Origin: Ignavibacteria bacterium
GTDB lineage: Bacteria > Bacteroidota > Ignavibacteria > Tepidaquicellales > Tepidaquicellaceae
Assembly: GCA_016719565.1 (NCBI GenBank)
Contig: JADJYU010000010.1
Location: 248,001 to 312,000 of the forward strand
DNA length: 64,000 nt
Direction: 5' to 3'
A program made the position numbers and the translations under genes. Below the pieces are notes generated by a model. The model made no database searches. It saw only the letters and a list, made by a program, of their open reading frames with translations, and was not told where the DNA came from. Positions 45,145 to 53,972 of the stretch are shown one piece after another. Numbering within the stretch: position 1 is the first letter of the stretch; every line of letters begins with the position of its first letter.

Positions 45145-46929
45145 TCACTTTAAAAGCATCATACTCTTAGTCTCAGTTAACTCCCCTGCAGTCAGCCTGT
45201 AAAAATAAACTCCGCCGGGCAATCCGCTCCCGTCAAACTCAATCTGATAAGTTCCCGGATTTTGTTTTTCATTTACAAGTGCCTCAACTTCTTTTCCCAA
45301 CGCATCATAAACATTCAGCGAGACATAATTAATCATTGATAATTGATAACTGATAATTGTAGTTGGGTTGAAGGGATTTGGATAATTCTGAGCAAGCCTT
45401 AAGTCTTCGGGCATACCGGCTTCAGCAGACGTAATGTTGGTCGGGATCCTGTTCATAACGTGGTTTAGTCTTATTGCAATACTGTCCTCAACAGTTACAT
45501 TGTTTACAGTATCACTGACATATCCCGGAGCGGTGAATATTACCCCGTATGTTCCCGGAAGCACAAGACAGTGATAATCACCGGTAAAGGAATCCGTATT
45601 TACATACGATCCTGAAAAATTCCTTATAAATATTTTTGCTCTCACTGGCTGTGAAGTAACAGCATCAGTTACAATTCCTCTGATTCCCTTCAAAGTCTGT
45701 TCCATATATGCGAGAAGGGATTCTTTGTTGTTTGTCCAGCGCTGCGGAAGCACTGAGCCGGGAGGATTCTTTACATCCCATAATTCGATTGTGGTCTCTC
45801 TTCCGCCGTGCCACCGGTATATCCAGTCCTGACGTCCTCCGAATACTGCATACCATTCACAGCCGTTTGTAATACCGTTTATGAAACTTCCGCTCATCAG
45901 GTCAGGGTTTGTGAGTGAATATGACAAAGAGGATTCAATGAACCATGCATCATCCGGACAGGCAGAATATTGTCCGCTCGGAGCGCCGTTATCCCAGGGA
46001 TAATTAACTACTCTTGTACCTCCGTGAAAATTAGCTGACATCGAAATGTTTCTTTTAGATGCAAATCTCATCATCGCCTGTGTCTCCGCTTCTCTGCCTG
46101 TCAGAACATTATTGGTATCAGAGATCCTGTCCGGGAAATTTCTGTTAAGGTCTTTATTGTTTGCATTGAAACGGGTGGCGTTATTGACTGTCGTATCTCC
46201 GCCCAGTCTGTAAGTACCGTCGGGATTTGCAAGCGGATTGACCCAGATCTCAAGCTCATTAATTATCCTTGTTGCACGCATCCCTTCGGTTGTGTTCTGC
46301 CCGTACTGCGAAAGAAGATAATCAGCAAGCCGCAGCAATAGTATATAGCCAACAGTCTCATCTCCGTGCATGGATGATGTATAAAAAAACTCCGGTTCGT
46401 CTTCATTCTCACTGACATTGTCTGATATTTTTAAAACAAGTATAAGCCTGTTCTGAACCGAATAACCAATTGTGTCAAGACGGCAAATGTCCGGATATGA
46501 AGATGCGAACTGCCACATCATATTCCTGTAAGCGGCATAAGTAGGATATGAATCCCAGTCCATTATTGTATGTGTGGATCTCATTTCATGATCGTATAAA
46601 GAACTCGGATGCGCAAGCTCCTCTATTTCCAGTCTGAGCTTATTTATTTGTATCCATTGCTCTTCATTAGCAAAAGCATATACGAAACCGTTCTCTACAT
46701 TATCCAGGGATACGATATGAGTAAGTACATTCAGATCAACTCCCGGCTTCAGCGGAAACCTGAAGTAATGTTCGGGAAATTTTGTCTTATTAGAATCAGA
46801 CAGCGTATTGACGGGTGTAAATAAACTTTGAGTATATTTGCTTTCGGAAATTGTGGTGCCGGGAAGATATATGATTGCAGTGATCAGAATAACTTTCATG
46901 ATCAGTGAATTATCAAAGAAGTTTTTCAT
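45145..46929 (-). CDS. M14-family zinc carboxypeptidase with T9SS sorting domain
   Basis: The 594-residue secreted protein has M14 metal ligands in SSMHGDETVGY (HxxE) near residue 195 and the third His in NFHGGTRVVNYPWD near 302. The catalytic Glu is in TTIELWDVKNPPGS near 380. A carboxypeptidase-regulatory-like beta domain (about 415-495) and the sorting domain (QNYPNPFNPTTIISY ... TKSMMLLK) follow. It removes C-terminal residues from extracellular peptides and complements the M28 enzyme next to it. Confidence 0.9.
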   Translation of the reverse strand: MKNFFDNSLIMKVILITAIIYLPGTTISESKYTQSLFTPVNTLSDSNKTKFPEHYFRFPLKPGVDLNVLTHIVSLDNVENGFVYAFANEEQWIQINKLRLEIEELAHPSSLYDHEMRSTHTIMDWDSYPTYAAYRNMMWQFASSYPDICRLDTIGYSVQNRLILVLKISDNVSENEDEPEFFYTSSMHGDETVGYILLLRLADYLLSQYGQNTTEGMRATRIINELEIWVNPLANPDGTYRLGGDTTVNNATRFNANNKDLNRNFPDRISDTNNVLTGREAETQAMMRFASKRNISMSANFHGGTRVVNYPWDNGAPSGQYSACPDDAWFIESSLSYSLTNPDLMSGSFINGITNGCEWYAVFGGRQDWIYRWHGGRETTIELWDVKNPPGSVLPQRWTNNKESLLAYMEQTLKGIRGIVTDAVTSQPVRAKIFIRNFSGSYVNTDSFTGDYHCLVLPGTYGVIFTAPGYVSDTVNNVTVEDSIAIRLNHVMNRIPTNITSAEAGMPEDLRLAQNYPNPFNPTTIISYQLSMINYVSLNVYDALGKEVEALVNEKQNPGTYQIEFDGSGLPGGVYFYRLTAGELTETKSMMLLK

Positions 46930-47172
46930 AGTTTCTAATATTGAAATTAAGAACTATTGTTTCTTACTGCAGAATAATATCGAAAGGGAAAGTGTGGTTT
47001 TATCGGTAAGCAATTATTCCGCTATAAAGAATTTGTTACAAAATTATGTATAAACAAATACGGTTACAATTCAAAACAGAATAACATTAGCAATGAGAAA
47101 TGAGCAATGAGAAATGAGCAGTGGACAACATCTAATTATGTAATCATTTACCATTTTAACATTTACAATTTA

Positions 47173-48822
47173 TCATTTGACAAGAAACATTCTCTTAGTA
47201 TCCGTAAATTCCCCCGCAGTGAGTTTGTAAAAGTAAACTCCGCTCGTCAATCCGCTCCCGTCAAATTCTACCTGATATGTTCCCGGATTTTGTTTTTCAT
47301 TTACAAGTGTTGCAACTTCTCTACCCAACGCATCATAAACTTTCAGCGAGACATAATTAATCATTGATAATTGATAATTGATAATTGTACTTGGGTTGAA
47401 TGGGTTTGGATAATTTTGGGATAAGCTGAATTGTTCCGGAAGTTCAGAGTATATTTGTTCTATTCCGGTTGTTTGTGAATACTTTATAGTTGCATAATCA
47501 GCACCTGTTCCAATTCCCATACTCACGCCGGTTACATAGACATTATCCAGATCGTCTATCGCAATTGAAAAACCCACATCATCTGAATTTGCAGTTCCGT
47601 TATATTTTGTCACCCACTGTTGAGTACCGTCTGAATTGTATTTTATTGTTGTATAATCCGAAGATGTTAAGGTATCGTAACTGTTTCCTGTAACATAGAT
47701 ATTGCCTGAATGATCTAAGTCCATTGCAACTGCATTATCTGTATAGTTCGCTGTCCCGTTATATCTGTTGACCCATTGCTCTTCTCCGGCTGAATTGTAT
47801 TTTATTGTTGCATAATCTACATGTGTACCAATGCCATAACTTTGACCTGTCACAAACACATTTCCTGAATTGTCAGCTGTAATTGATACTGCATAATCAC
47901 TTGAATTTGCCGGTCCGTTATATCTTGCAACCCATTTCTCAACACCGGCTGAGTTATATTTTAATGTTGCGTAATCTATATCCTGGCCGTTGTTCTGATT
48001 TCCTGTGACGTAAACATTACCTGAATCGTCTAATGTAATTGATATTGCATAATCACCTGAATATCCCGGTCCGTTATATCTTGATTCCCACTGCATTACA
48101 CCTGATGAATTGTATTTTACTGTTAAATAATCATAAGATGTTCCGATTCCAACACTTTTACCGGTTACATATACATTTCCCAAAATATCAACCTTTATTG
48201 AATTTGCATGGTCATTATCATTTCCTGAACCATTATATCTTGCGACCCACTGCTGAATCCCTGCTGAATTATATTTTATTGTTGCATAGTCACTGAAACT
48301 TCCTGACCCGTTACTGGAACCTGTAACGTAAACATTTTCTTCACAATCTAAGGCGATTGAATAGGCACCGTCAAAGGAATTCCCCGGTCCGTTATAAGTT
48401 GCAGACCATTGCAGCACACCGGATGAGTTGTACTTTACTGTTGCGTAATCACTGTTAGTCCCTTGCGGATTTAAATAACTCCTGCCGGTCACATAAACAT
48501 TACCTGATCCATCTACTGCAATTGAATTTGAATAATCACTTGAATTACCTGATCGATTATATCTTGATGACCATTGCTGAACTCCTGCTGAATTGTATTT
48601 TATTGTTAAATAATCATAAGATGTTCCAATTCCAAAACTGTAACCGGTAACATATACATTTCCGGAATCATCATAAGTAATTGAATACCCCCAGTCAGTT
48701 GAATCCGCCGGACCATTATATCTTTCTGCCCATTCCTGATTCACCTGTGAGAATGAATTTTGAAAAGTGAAAAAAGCCAGAATGATCACAAACAATGCTG
48801 ATAAATATTTTATCTTTTTCAT
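47173..48822 (-). CDS. SBBP-repeat beta-propeller with T9SS sorting domain
   Basis: The 549-residue protein has a signal peptide (1-25) and about nine SBBP-type repeats of roughly 50 residues (DYATIKYNSAGxQQW ... GNVYVTGxS). The sorting domain is QNYPNPFNPSTIINY ... TKRMFLVK. Repeats of this kind build an extracellular propeller; a binding or matrix role is inferred. The sorting domain is nearly identical at DNA level to that of the carboxypeptidase gene while the bodies are unrelated. Confidence 0.88.
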   Translation of the reverse strand: MKKIKYLSALFVIILAFFTFQNSFSQVNQEWAERYNGPADSTDWGYSITYDDSGNVYVTGYSFGIGTSYDYLTIKYNSAGVQQWSSRYNRSGNSSDYSNSIAVDGSGNVYVTGRSYLNPQGTNSDYATVKYNSSGVLQWSATYNGPGNSFDGAYSIALDCEENVYVTGSSNGSGSFSDYATIKYNSAGIQQWVARYNGSGNDNDHANSIKVDILGNVYVTGKSVGIGTSYDYLTVKYNSSGVMQWESRYNGPGYSGDYAISITLDDSGNVYVTGNQNNGQDIDYATLKYNSAGVEKWVARYNGPANSSDYAVSITADNSGNVFVTGQSYGIGTHVDYATIKYNSAGEEQWVNRYNGTANYTDNAVAMDLDHSGNIYVTGNSYDTLTSSDYTTIKYNSDGTQQWVTKYNGTANSDDVGFSIAIDDLDNVYVTGVSMGIGTGADYATIKYSQTTGIEQIYSELPEQFSLSQNYPNPFNPSTIINYQLSMINYVSLKVYDALGREVATLVNEKQNPGTYQVEFDGSGLTSGVYFYKLTAGEFTDTKRMFLVK

Positions 48823-48970
48823 TTTAAATTCTCCTAAGTTCAGTTAAAAAATTCTATTTTCTTTTTTTAAAAAATCTTAATACACTTTATTTTTATTGTT
48901 CAAAAATATGCAGTCATAAATTTCCAATTGTCATACTTTTGTTGACTATCTTTCCAATTTCAGATTGCCA

Positions 48971-49040
48971 AATTGATCATTTAAAACTGATCATTGAAAA
49001 TTGATCATTGAACATTGATAATTGATAATTGATAATTGAA
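48971..49040. repeat. AT-rich direct repeats (ttgatcattgaa, ttgataa)
   Basis: Tandem pieces ttgatcattgaa(c/a)a and attgataattgataattgat fill the gap before the outer-membrane gene. The same ttgataa string occurs inside three sorting-domain genes (43176-43209, 45330-45360, 47356-47388), where its complement codes for part of the domain. Confidence 0.7.
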
Positions 49041-49043
49041 TTC

Positions 49044-50117
49044 TCACATTCCGAAATTATAATTTAATCCTACCCATGGAAAAAACGGCCAGCCGTTTAC
49101 AATTTCTCCGTTGGGATCCACCGGGAGCATCAATCCGAAATCACCGGCTAAGTGCTTTCCATAAAACCGTAAACCAAGCGAAAACAGCTTAGAGCTTTTT
49201 TGACTGACTGGGATCCAGTTCTCTGATATCAGTTTAAGACTCTTTGATAATTTTGCTTCGCCTCCAAGTATCAGAATGGGATAAGTTTCATTATCTTCAG
49301 ATAAAGACAATCCTCCGCCAAAAGTTAATGCAATGTCATCTGTTCCGTAAGTACCAACAGCATAGAGCTCTGTCAGTCCTACATTATCGCTTCCGGTAGT
49401 ATTTGCGTAAAGTATCCCTGCCGAAAGATCGAAGTTTTTTGCTTCAACGGTTCTGACTTTGCCGTTTAAGTAAAATGCCTGTTCACTAGCCCCTGGTAGA
49501 ATTGTTATTCCGCCGGCAAGAGTTATAAAGTCAGTCACACCAAAAGCAACCATCGGAATTAACAATTCGCAGACTGAAAAATAACCTGTTCCTGATTTGA
49601 GCGTTTTTCCTGTGGGAGCAAAAAATAATCTTGTTTGATTCGGGTCTGCTCCGGCGTAATAATCTGATCTTTCTGATTCGATCGCTTTGATCTGTGATTT
49701 TCTTATTACAAGTTCCGTCCCGGATTGTGTTTTGAATTTAATACTTGTATTATCTTCATCTGTGATATAACCGATCAGTTCACTGCCGTCCGTGAGTTCA
49801 ATTGTCTTCAGAGCCGAATCAGCCTGCATACTTTGCTTCATTTCGGATTCTTCAGTAAATTCAGAATCGGGATCTGCAATCTGCAAAATATCCGAATTCT
49901 TAATTGTATATGTGCTGATGTTATTCCTGATCTGAATGGAAGCAGAATCTTTCTTCAGCAATATTCCCTCAGTATCCCATTTGTTGTTCAGCAATACTTT
50001 GTAGCTTTTGCCGATAATAAGTCTGTTGAAATCGATTGCGCTTATTTGCGCCGTTATCGCCGGACATCCTAAAACCACAATACTTATGATCATTATTATT
50101 TTATTCAGGGTTCTCAT
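49044..50117 (-). CDS. Outer-membrane protein of unknown function
   Basis: The 357-residue protein has a signal peptide (1-22) and an N-terminal pair of small beta (SH3-like) units (GKSYKVLLNNKWDTEGIL, then TDGSELIGYITDEDNTSIKF). From about residue 160 a glycine-rich beta-barrel-like part follows (FFAPTGKTLKSGTGYFSVCE ... FPWVGLNYNFGM) that ends in an aromatic residue pattern typical of outer-membrane barrels. I do not recognise a named family. No sorting domain is present. Confidence 0.6.
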   Translation of the reverse strand: MRTLNKIIMIISIVVLGCPAITAQISAIDFNRLIIGKSYKVLLNNKWDTEGILLKKDSASIQIRNNISTYTIKNSDILQIADPDSEFTEESEMKQSMQADSALKTIELTDGSELIGYITDEDNTSIKFKTQSGTELVIRKSQIKAIESERSDYYAGADPNQTRLFFAPTGKTLKSGTGYFSVCELLIPMVAFGVTDFITLAGGITILPGASEQAFYLNGKVRTVEAKNFDLSAGILYANTTGSDNVGLTELYAVGTYGTDDIALTFGGGLSLSEDNETYPILILGGEAKLSKSLKLISENWIPVSQKSSKLFSLGLRFYGKHLAGDFGLMLPVDPNGEIVNGWPFFPWVGLNYNFGM

Positions 50118-50218
50118 TTTTTTTTCTCCTTATCTTAAGCTATACAAAGTTACAATACTTCTTCTTTAGAGTTGGCATAGATTTGTCACAAATTGTCACA
50201 GATTTGTCAGAGAATAAT

Positions 50219-50300
50219 GCGGTTGGTGGATGAAGCAACTTCAACCGCGGCGAAAAGAATAATGCTGTTGGTGGATGAAGCAACTTCAACCGCGGCGAAG
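50219..50300. repeat. Two hairpin repeat units, same family as 53.4 kb
   Basis: Units at 50219-50256 and 50264-50300 share ggttggtggatgaagcaact and end tcaaccgcggcgaa. The arms pair through gcggttg/caaccgc. They lie just after the 3' end of the acyl-CoA ligase gene. A nearby direct repeat atttgtcaca occurs twice at 50180-50200. Confidence 0.75.
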
Positions 50301-50318
50301 AATCTAATGCAAAGAAAT

Positions 50319-52157
50319 TCAGGACCCCGGTATACCGGTATGATACATCTGCTCTATTAAATATGCATATTTCTTTTCTATATTCTTTCGCTTCAGTTTT
50401 AAAGTCGGTGTCAGCTCTCCGGTTTCTACTCCCCAGCTTCGGTGCAGTAAGACAAACTTCCTGATTTGTTCGTGACGGGACAGATGTTTATTTGCTTCAT
50501 CCACAATATTTTGAAATTTTTCCCTGACGGAAGATAAGTTGATTATTTCCTTATCATCTTTGTTATCTTTATCAGACTTTAAAAACCAATCTCTTAAAAT
50601 ATTAAATTCAGGTACAATCAGCGCTGATACAAATTTTCGTTGTTCACCTAATGCCATTACCTGTGAAATGAAAAAATTTTCCTTAAGCCGGTTTTCAATT
50701 GCAGCAGGAGACAGGTATTTGCCGTTCGAAGATTTTAACAATTCCTTTTTGCGGTCTGTTAATTTAATGAACTCATATCCAAAATCATTTTTTACAAGCT
50801 TTCCTATATCTCCTGTCAGCAGCCAACCATCTTCATTAAAGGCTTCTGCAGTACTTACCGGATCATTGTAATATCCTTTTGTTAATGATTCTCCGCGCAC
50901 AAGTATCTCACCCTCGCCGTTTTGGTAAATTCCTTCGCAGTCACTGATCTTTACATCAAAATTCGGCAGCACAATGCCAACCGTTCCGAGCATTGCCTGA
51001 CTGCTCGGAATGTGATTAACACTAAGCACTGCAGAGGTTTCTGTCAGCCCATAACCTTCACGTACCGGAATTCCGGCAGTACAAAAAAATTTAATTAATT
51101 TTGTCGGACAGGCTGATGCTCCTGTTCCCGCTACTTTTAGACTTCCGCCAAATTTCTGTTTGATCTTTGAATAAACAAGAATACCGGCTATCCGGATTTT
51201 GATCCGGTACCAGAGACTGAATTTCTTATTGAAGTCAAACTCTGAGCTTATTCTTTCAGCCCAATAGAATAAAGCACGTCTGAATCTTCCGGACTTTTGC
51301 ACAGAAAAGATAATTTTCTCATAAAATTTTTCCAGTACACGCGGCACAACAGTTATAATGTGAGGATGAACTTCATTAAGACTTTCTCCTACAGTCTCCA
51401 TATTCAAAGCATAATAAACTTCTATGCTTTTATACAAATAGCAATAGACAAAAGTGCGTTCAAATCCATGACAAATCGGAAGATAACTTAATGCTCTGTC
51501 ACCTTTCTCAAGCAACATGGTCTCACTAATGGCTTTTACATTAGACACTATGTTTCTGTTAGAAAGCGTTACTCCTTTCGGCACTCCTGTCGTTCCCGAA
51601 GTATAAATTATTGTTGCAAGATCCTCCGGATAAACACAATTAGCCGCATCTTCCAGTAATTTCATATTTACTTCTTTTTCTAATAATGAATTCCAGGATT
51701 CAATGGTATTACCGTTAATGTCTTTACATATGGCCGGCTCGTCAAAAGTAAATATTTTTTCCAGTGAATTTACATACGGCTGCGCTTTAAGGACCTTTTC
51801 TAACAAGTCACCGTACCCGACAATACAATATTTTACTTTTGCATTATTAAAAATATAAATATAGTCTTCCGGACTAATATTCGGATAAACGGACACGTTA
51901 ATTACCCCGATCTGTAACATTCCTAAATCCGAAATATTCCATTCAGGTCTGTTGTTATAAGAGATAAGAGAAATTTTGTCTCCTTTTTTTAAACCTCTTT
52001 TAAGCAATCCCGTGCTGAACCGGTTAACCATTTGTCTTAACTCTTCCGTGCTGTAAGAATATGTACTCTTGTCCTCTCTCTTACCTGTAACTGCTTTATC
52101 CAGAGAGAAGGTTTGTGACTGGTATTCAAGTATATCCGAAATTTTATTTATATTCAT
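50319..52157 (-). CDS. Long-chain acyl-CoA ligase (AMP-forming)
   Basis: The 612-residue protein has the acyl-adenylate motifs YTSGTTGVPKGVTLSNRNI near residue 188, REGYGLTETSAVLSVNH near 368, WLLTGDIGKL near 443 and the lysine region LTDRKKELLKSSNGKYLSP near 466. It resembles the FadD15/ACSBG type that activates fatty acids with ATP and CoA. The cell location is probably the inner membrane face. An SDR gene lies 32 bases upstream on the same strand, so lipid modification is a plausible shared task. Confidence 0.88.
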   Translation of the reverse strand: MNINKISDILEYQSQTFSLDKAVTGKREDKSTYSYSTEELRQMVNRFSTGLLKRGLKKGDKISLISYNNRPEWNISDLGMLQIGVINVSVYPNISPEDYIYIFNNAKVKYCIVGYGDLLEKVLKAQPYVNSLEKIFTFDEPAICKDINGNTIESWNSLLEKEVNMKLLEDAANCVYPEDLATIIYTSGTTGVPKGVTLSNRNIVSNVKAISETMLLEKGDRALSYLPICHGFERTFVYCYLYKSIEVYYALNMETVGESLNEVHPHIITVVPRVLEKFYEKIIFSVQKSGRFRRALFYWAERISSEFDFNKKFSLWYRIKIRIAGILVYSKIKQKFGGSLKVAGTGASACPTKLIKFFCTAGIPVREGYGLTETSAVLSVNHIPSSQAMLGTVGIVLPNFDVKISDCEGIYQNGEGEILVRGESLTKGYYNDPVSTAEAFNEDGWLLTGDIGKLVKNDFGYEFIKLTDRKKELLKSSNGKYLSPAAIENRLKENFFISQVMALGEQRKFVSALIVPEFNILRDWFLKSDKDNKDDKEIINLSSVREKFQNIVDEANKHLSRHEQIRKFVLLHRSWGVETGELTPTLKLKRKNIEKKYAYLIEQMYHTGIPGS

Positions 52158-52189
52158 CAGTTATGCTTAATTGTATAATATAATCATGC

Positions 52190-53041
52190 TTAATTTTTCT
52201 TTTTCCAAAATTTAAGAAATGTTTTAATGCTGTTTAATTTTTTTACAGGATGATTTCTTATCACTCCGGCAAAAGTGCGGGGAAAGATTCTGTTCATGAA
52301 TATTGTAATTTTTTCCCTGCCTCCGATGAATACTTCTTCCTTATCATTTGCAACTGCGTATAATATTTTGTCAGCGCATATATATGCTGAAATTCCCTTA
52401 TCGTGTATTTCCAGTCCCTTTCCGTATTTCATACCGTCACCGGTCAGAGCATTTTCAGTTATTTTGGTTTTTACAAAACCCGGAATAATAATTGTAATTT
52501 TAATTCTATCATCTTTAATTTCACCTCTCAGGGAATCAAAGAATCCATGTAAAGCATGCTTTGAAGCAGCATAAGCGGAAAGTAAAGGTACACCGTATTT
52601 ACCGGACAGACTGCTGGTTGCGACAATATGTCCGCCTCCCTGTTTGATCATTCCCGGTATAATGAGTTTGGTAAGTTCGATTGTACTGAAATAGTTGATC
52701 TGCATAATTCTTCTGTCTATTTCAAGATTTGTATTTAAAGCAAAATCCCTGTGACTAACACCCGCAATGTTGAAAAGGCAGTCAATGCTGCCGAAAAGCT
52801 CAGATGCCTCACGGAACTTTCCCTGTAAAGACTTCTCATCCGATAAATCCAGTTGAAGAATTTTTACCGGGATCCGGGAATTGCATTTCCCTGCAACCTT
52901 TAATAATTGATTTTCATTTCTCGATGACAAAATCAATTTTGCGCCAAGATCACTTAACCGGCAGGCTATTTGTTCTCCTATGCCGGATGATGCTCCGGTG
53001 ATCCATATAATTTTATTTTCGTATTTACTTTTCAGCTTCAT
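52190..53041 (-). CDS. Short-chain dehydrogenase/reductase
   Basis: The 283-residue Rossmann protein has TGASSGIGEQIACRL (NAD(P)H loop, residues 15-29), NIAGVSH (near 92), the catalytic Ser in TSSLSGKYG and the YAASK active-site pair near 156. The arginine in SSRNENQ suggests NADP. It resembles the DHRS7-like lipid-acting SDRs. Substrate is unknown. It is followed by the acyl-CoA ligase. Confidence 0.85.
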   Translation of the reverse strand: MKLKSKYENKIIWITGASSGIGEQIACRLSDLGAKLILSSRNENQLLKVAGKCNSRIPVKILQLDLSDEKSLQGKFREASELFGSIDCLFNIAGVSHRDFALNTNLEIDRRIMQINYFSTIELTKLIIPGMIKQGGGHIVATSSLSGKYGVPLLSAYAASKHALHGFFDSLRGEIKDDRIKITIIIPGFVKTKITENALTGDGMKYGKGLEIHDKGISAYICADKILYAVANDKEEVFIGGREKITIFMNRIFPRTFAGVIRNHPVKKLNSIKTFLKFWKKKN

Positions 53042-53104
53042 CGGAATATCAGATTATTTTGATTTCATCCTGTTCATACTTTCCCTTTTGAAAACACTGA
53101 AATG

Positions 53105-53280
53105 TTATTTCACCAGCAGCATCAATTTCGAATCAGAAATCTCACCCACGGTAATTATTTAGAAATAAACCCCGCCCGACAATTCGCTGCCGTTAAACTC
53201 AGCTTTGTATTTTCCCTGGCTTGAATTTTTTTAACTAAAGTCACCAGGCAAAGGGTTCTGGCTGTTAAAAATATGAATAC
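53105..53280 (-). pseudogene. Relic of a T9SS sorting domain
   Basis: On the minus strand the frame reads QGKYKAEFNGSELSGGVYF, then an in-frame TAA where Tyr is expected, then TVGEISDSKLMLLVK and the normal stop at 53105-53107. Upstream, a LVKK piece is out of frame and no complete YPNPFNP is seen (only a SQNPLP remnant). It is the decayed end of a former cargo gene whose body is gone. Confidence 0.7.
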
Positions 53281-53380
53281 TTAAATTTTCAATTGTCATA
53301 TAAATGTCAAAATGACTAATTAGAAATTTTAAATTTATCGTTTGAGATTATCAAGCAAACCCAGGCCGGCTATGCGCTTT

Positions 53381-53891
53381 CCAACATCCACAGCAGTAAG
53401 AAGTGGCTTATATGCGGTTGTTGGATGGAGCAACACCAACCTCGGCGAAAAAAGTGGTTTATGAGCGGTTGGTGGATGGAGCAACACCAACCGCGGCGAA
53501 AATCGGGAAATTGGTAACGAGGAGCTAAAGTGGTTTATGTGCGGTTGGTGGATGGAGCAACACCAACCGCGGCGAAAAAACTTTTTGATACCAACATCAA
53601 CAGCAATAAGAAGTGGCTTATGTGCGGTTGTTGGATGGAGCAACACCAACCGCGGCGAAAAAAGTGGTTTATGAGCGGTTGGTGGATGGAGCAACACCAA
53701 CCGCGGCGAAAAACAACATCCACAGCAGTAAGAAGTGGCTTATGTGCGGTTGGTGGATGGAGCAACACCAACCGCGGCGAAAAAGGGGAGAGCGGTTGGG
53801 GAGGAGCAACCCAACCGGCGAAAACACATCAACAGCAGTAAGAAGTGGCTTATGTGCGGTTGGTGGATGGAGCAACACCAACCGCTGCGAA
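53381..53891. repeat. Array of eight hairpin repeat units
   Basis: Units start at about 53414, 53465, 53541, 53624, 53675, 53746, 53792 (degenerate) and 53866. Each has arms gcggttggtg/caccaaccgc around a loop gatggagcaa and ends ggcgaaa. Two flank types alternate: one with cagcagtaagaagtggctta and one with aagtggtttatg. The block of three units from 53414 is repeated about 210 bases later, so the array grew by segment duplication. Several open frames here on both strands are by-products of the repeat. Confidence 0.9.
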
Positions 53892-53938
53892 AATTGAGTG
53901 CAGATTGAAGTTTTTTTTGTGTTCCTTGGGAATTAATG

Positions 53939-53963
53939 CGTTCCCAAACGGAGTTTGGGAACG
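53939..53963. repeat. Perfect palindrome, REP-like
   Basis: Eleven-base arms cgttcccaaac/gtttgggaacg around gga lie 9 bases after the 3' end of the minus-strand YCF48 gene. An imperfect relative is at 42867-42890. It could act as a terminator or be a dispersed palindromic element. Confidence 0.7.
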
Positions 53964-53972
53964 AGCATAAAC

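Noticed and set aside
47092..47125. Direct repeat of aatgagaaatgagc
   Set aside because: A short low-complexity duplication in the 243-base gap before the SBBP gene; no function can be argued.
53381..53891. A CRISPR array
   Set aside because: Units are long palindromes with variable spacing, and the intervening sequences are themselves repeated; no cas genes are present.
53335..53897. Several overlapping open frames on both strands
   Set aside because: They are translations of the hairpin repeat units; amino-acid repeats mirror the DNA repeat and no signal of expression is seen.
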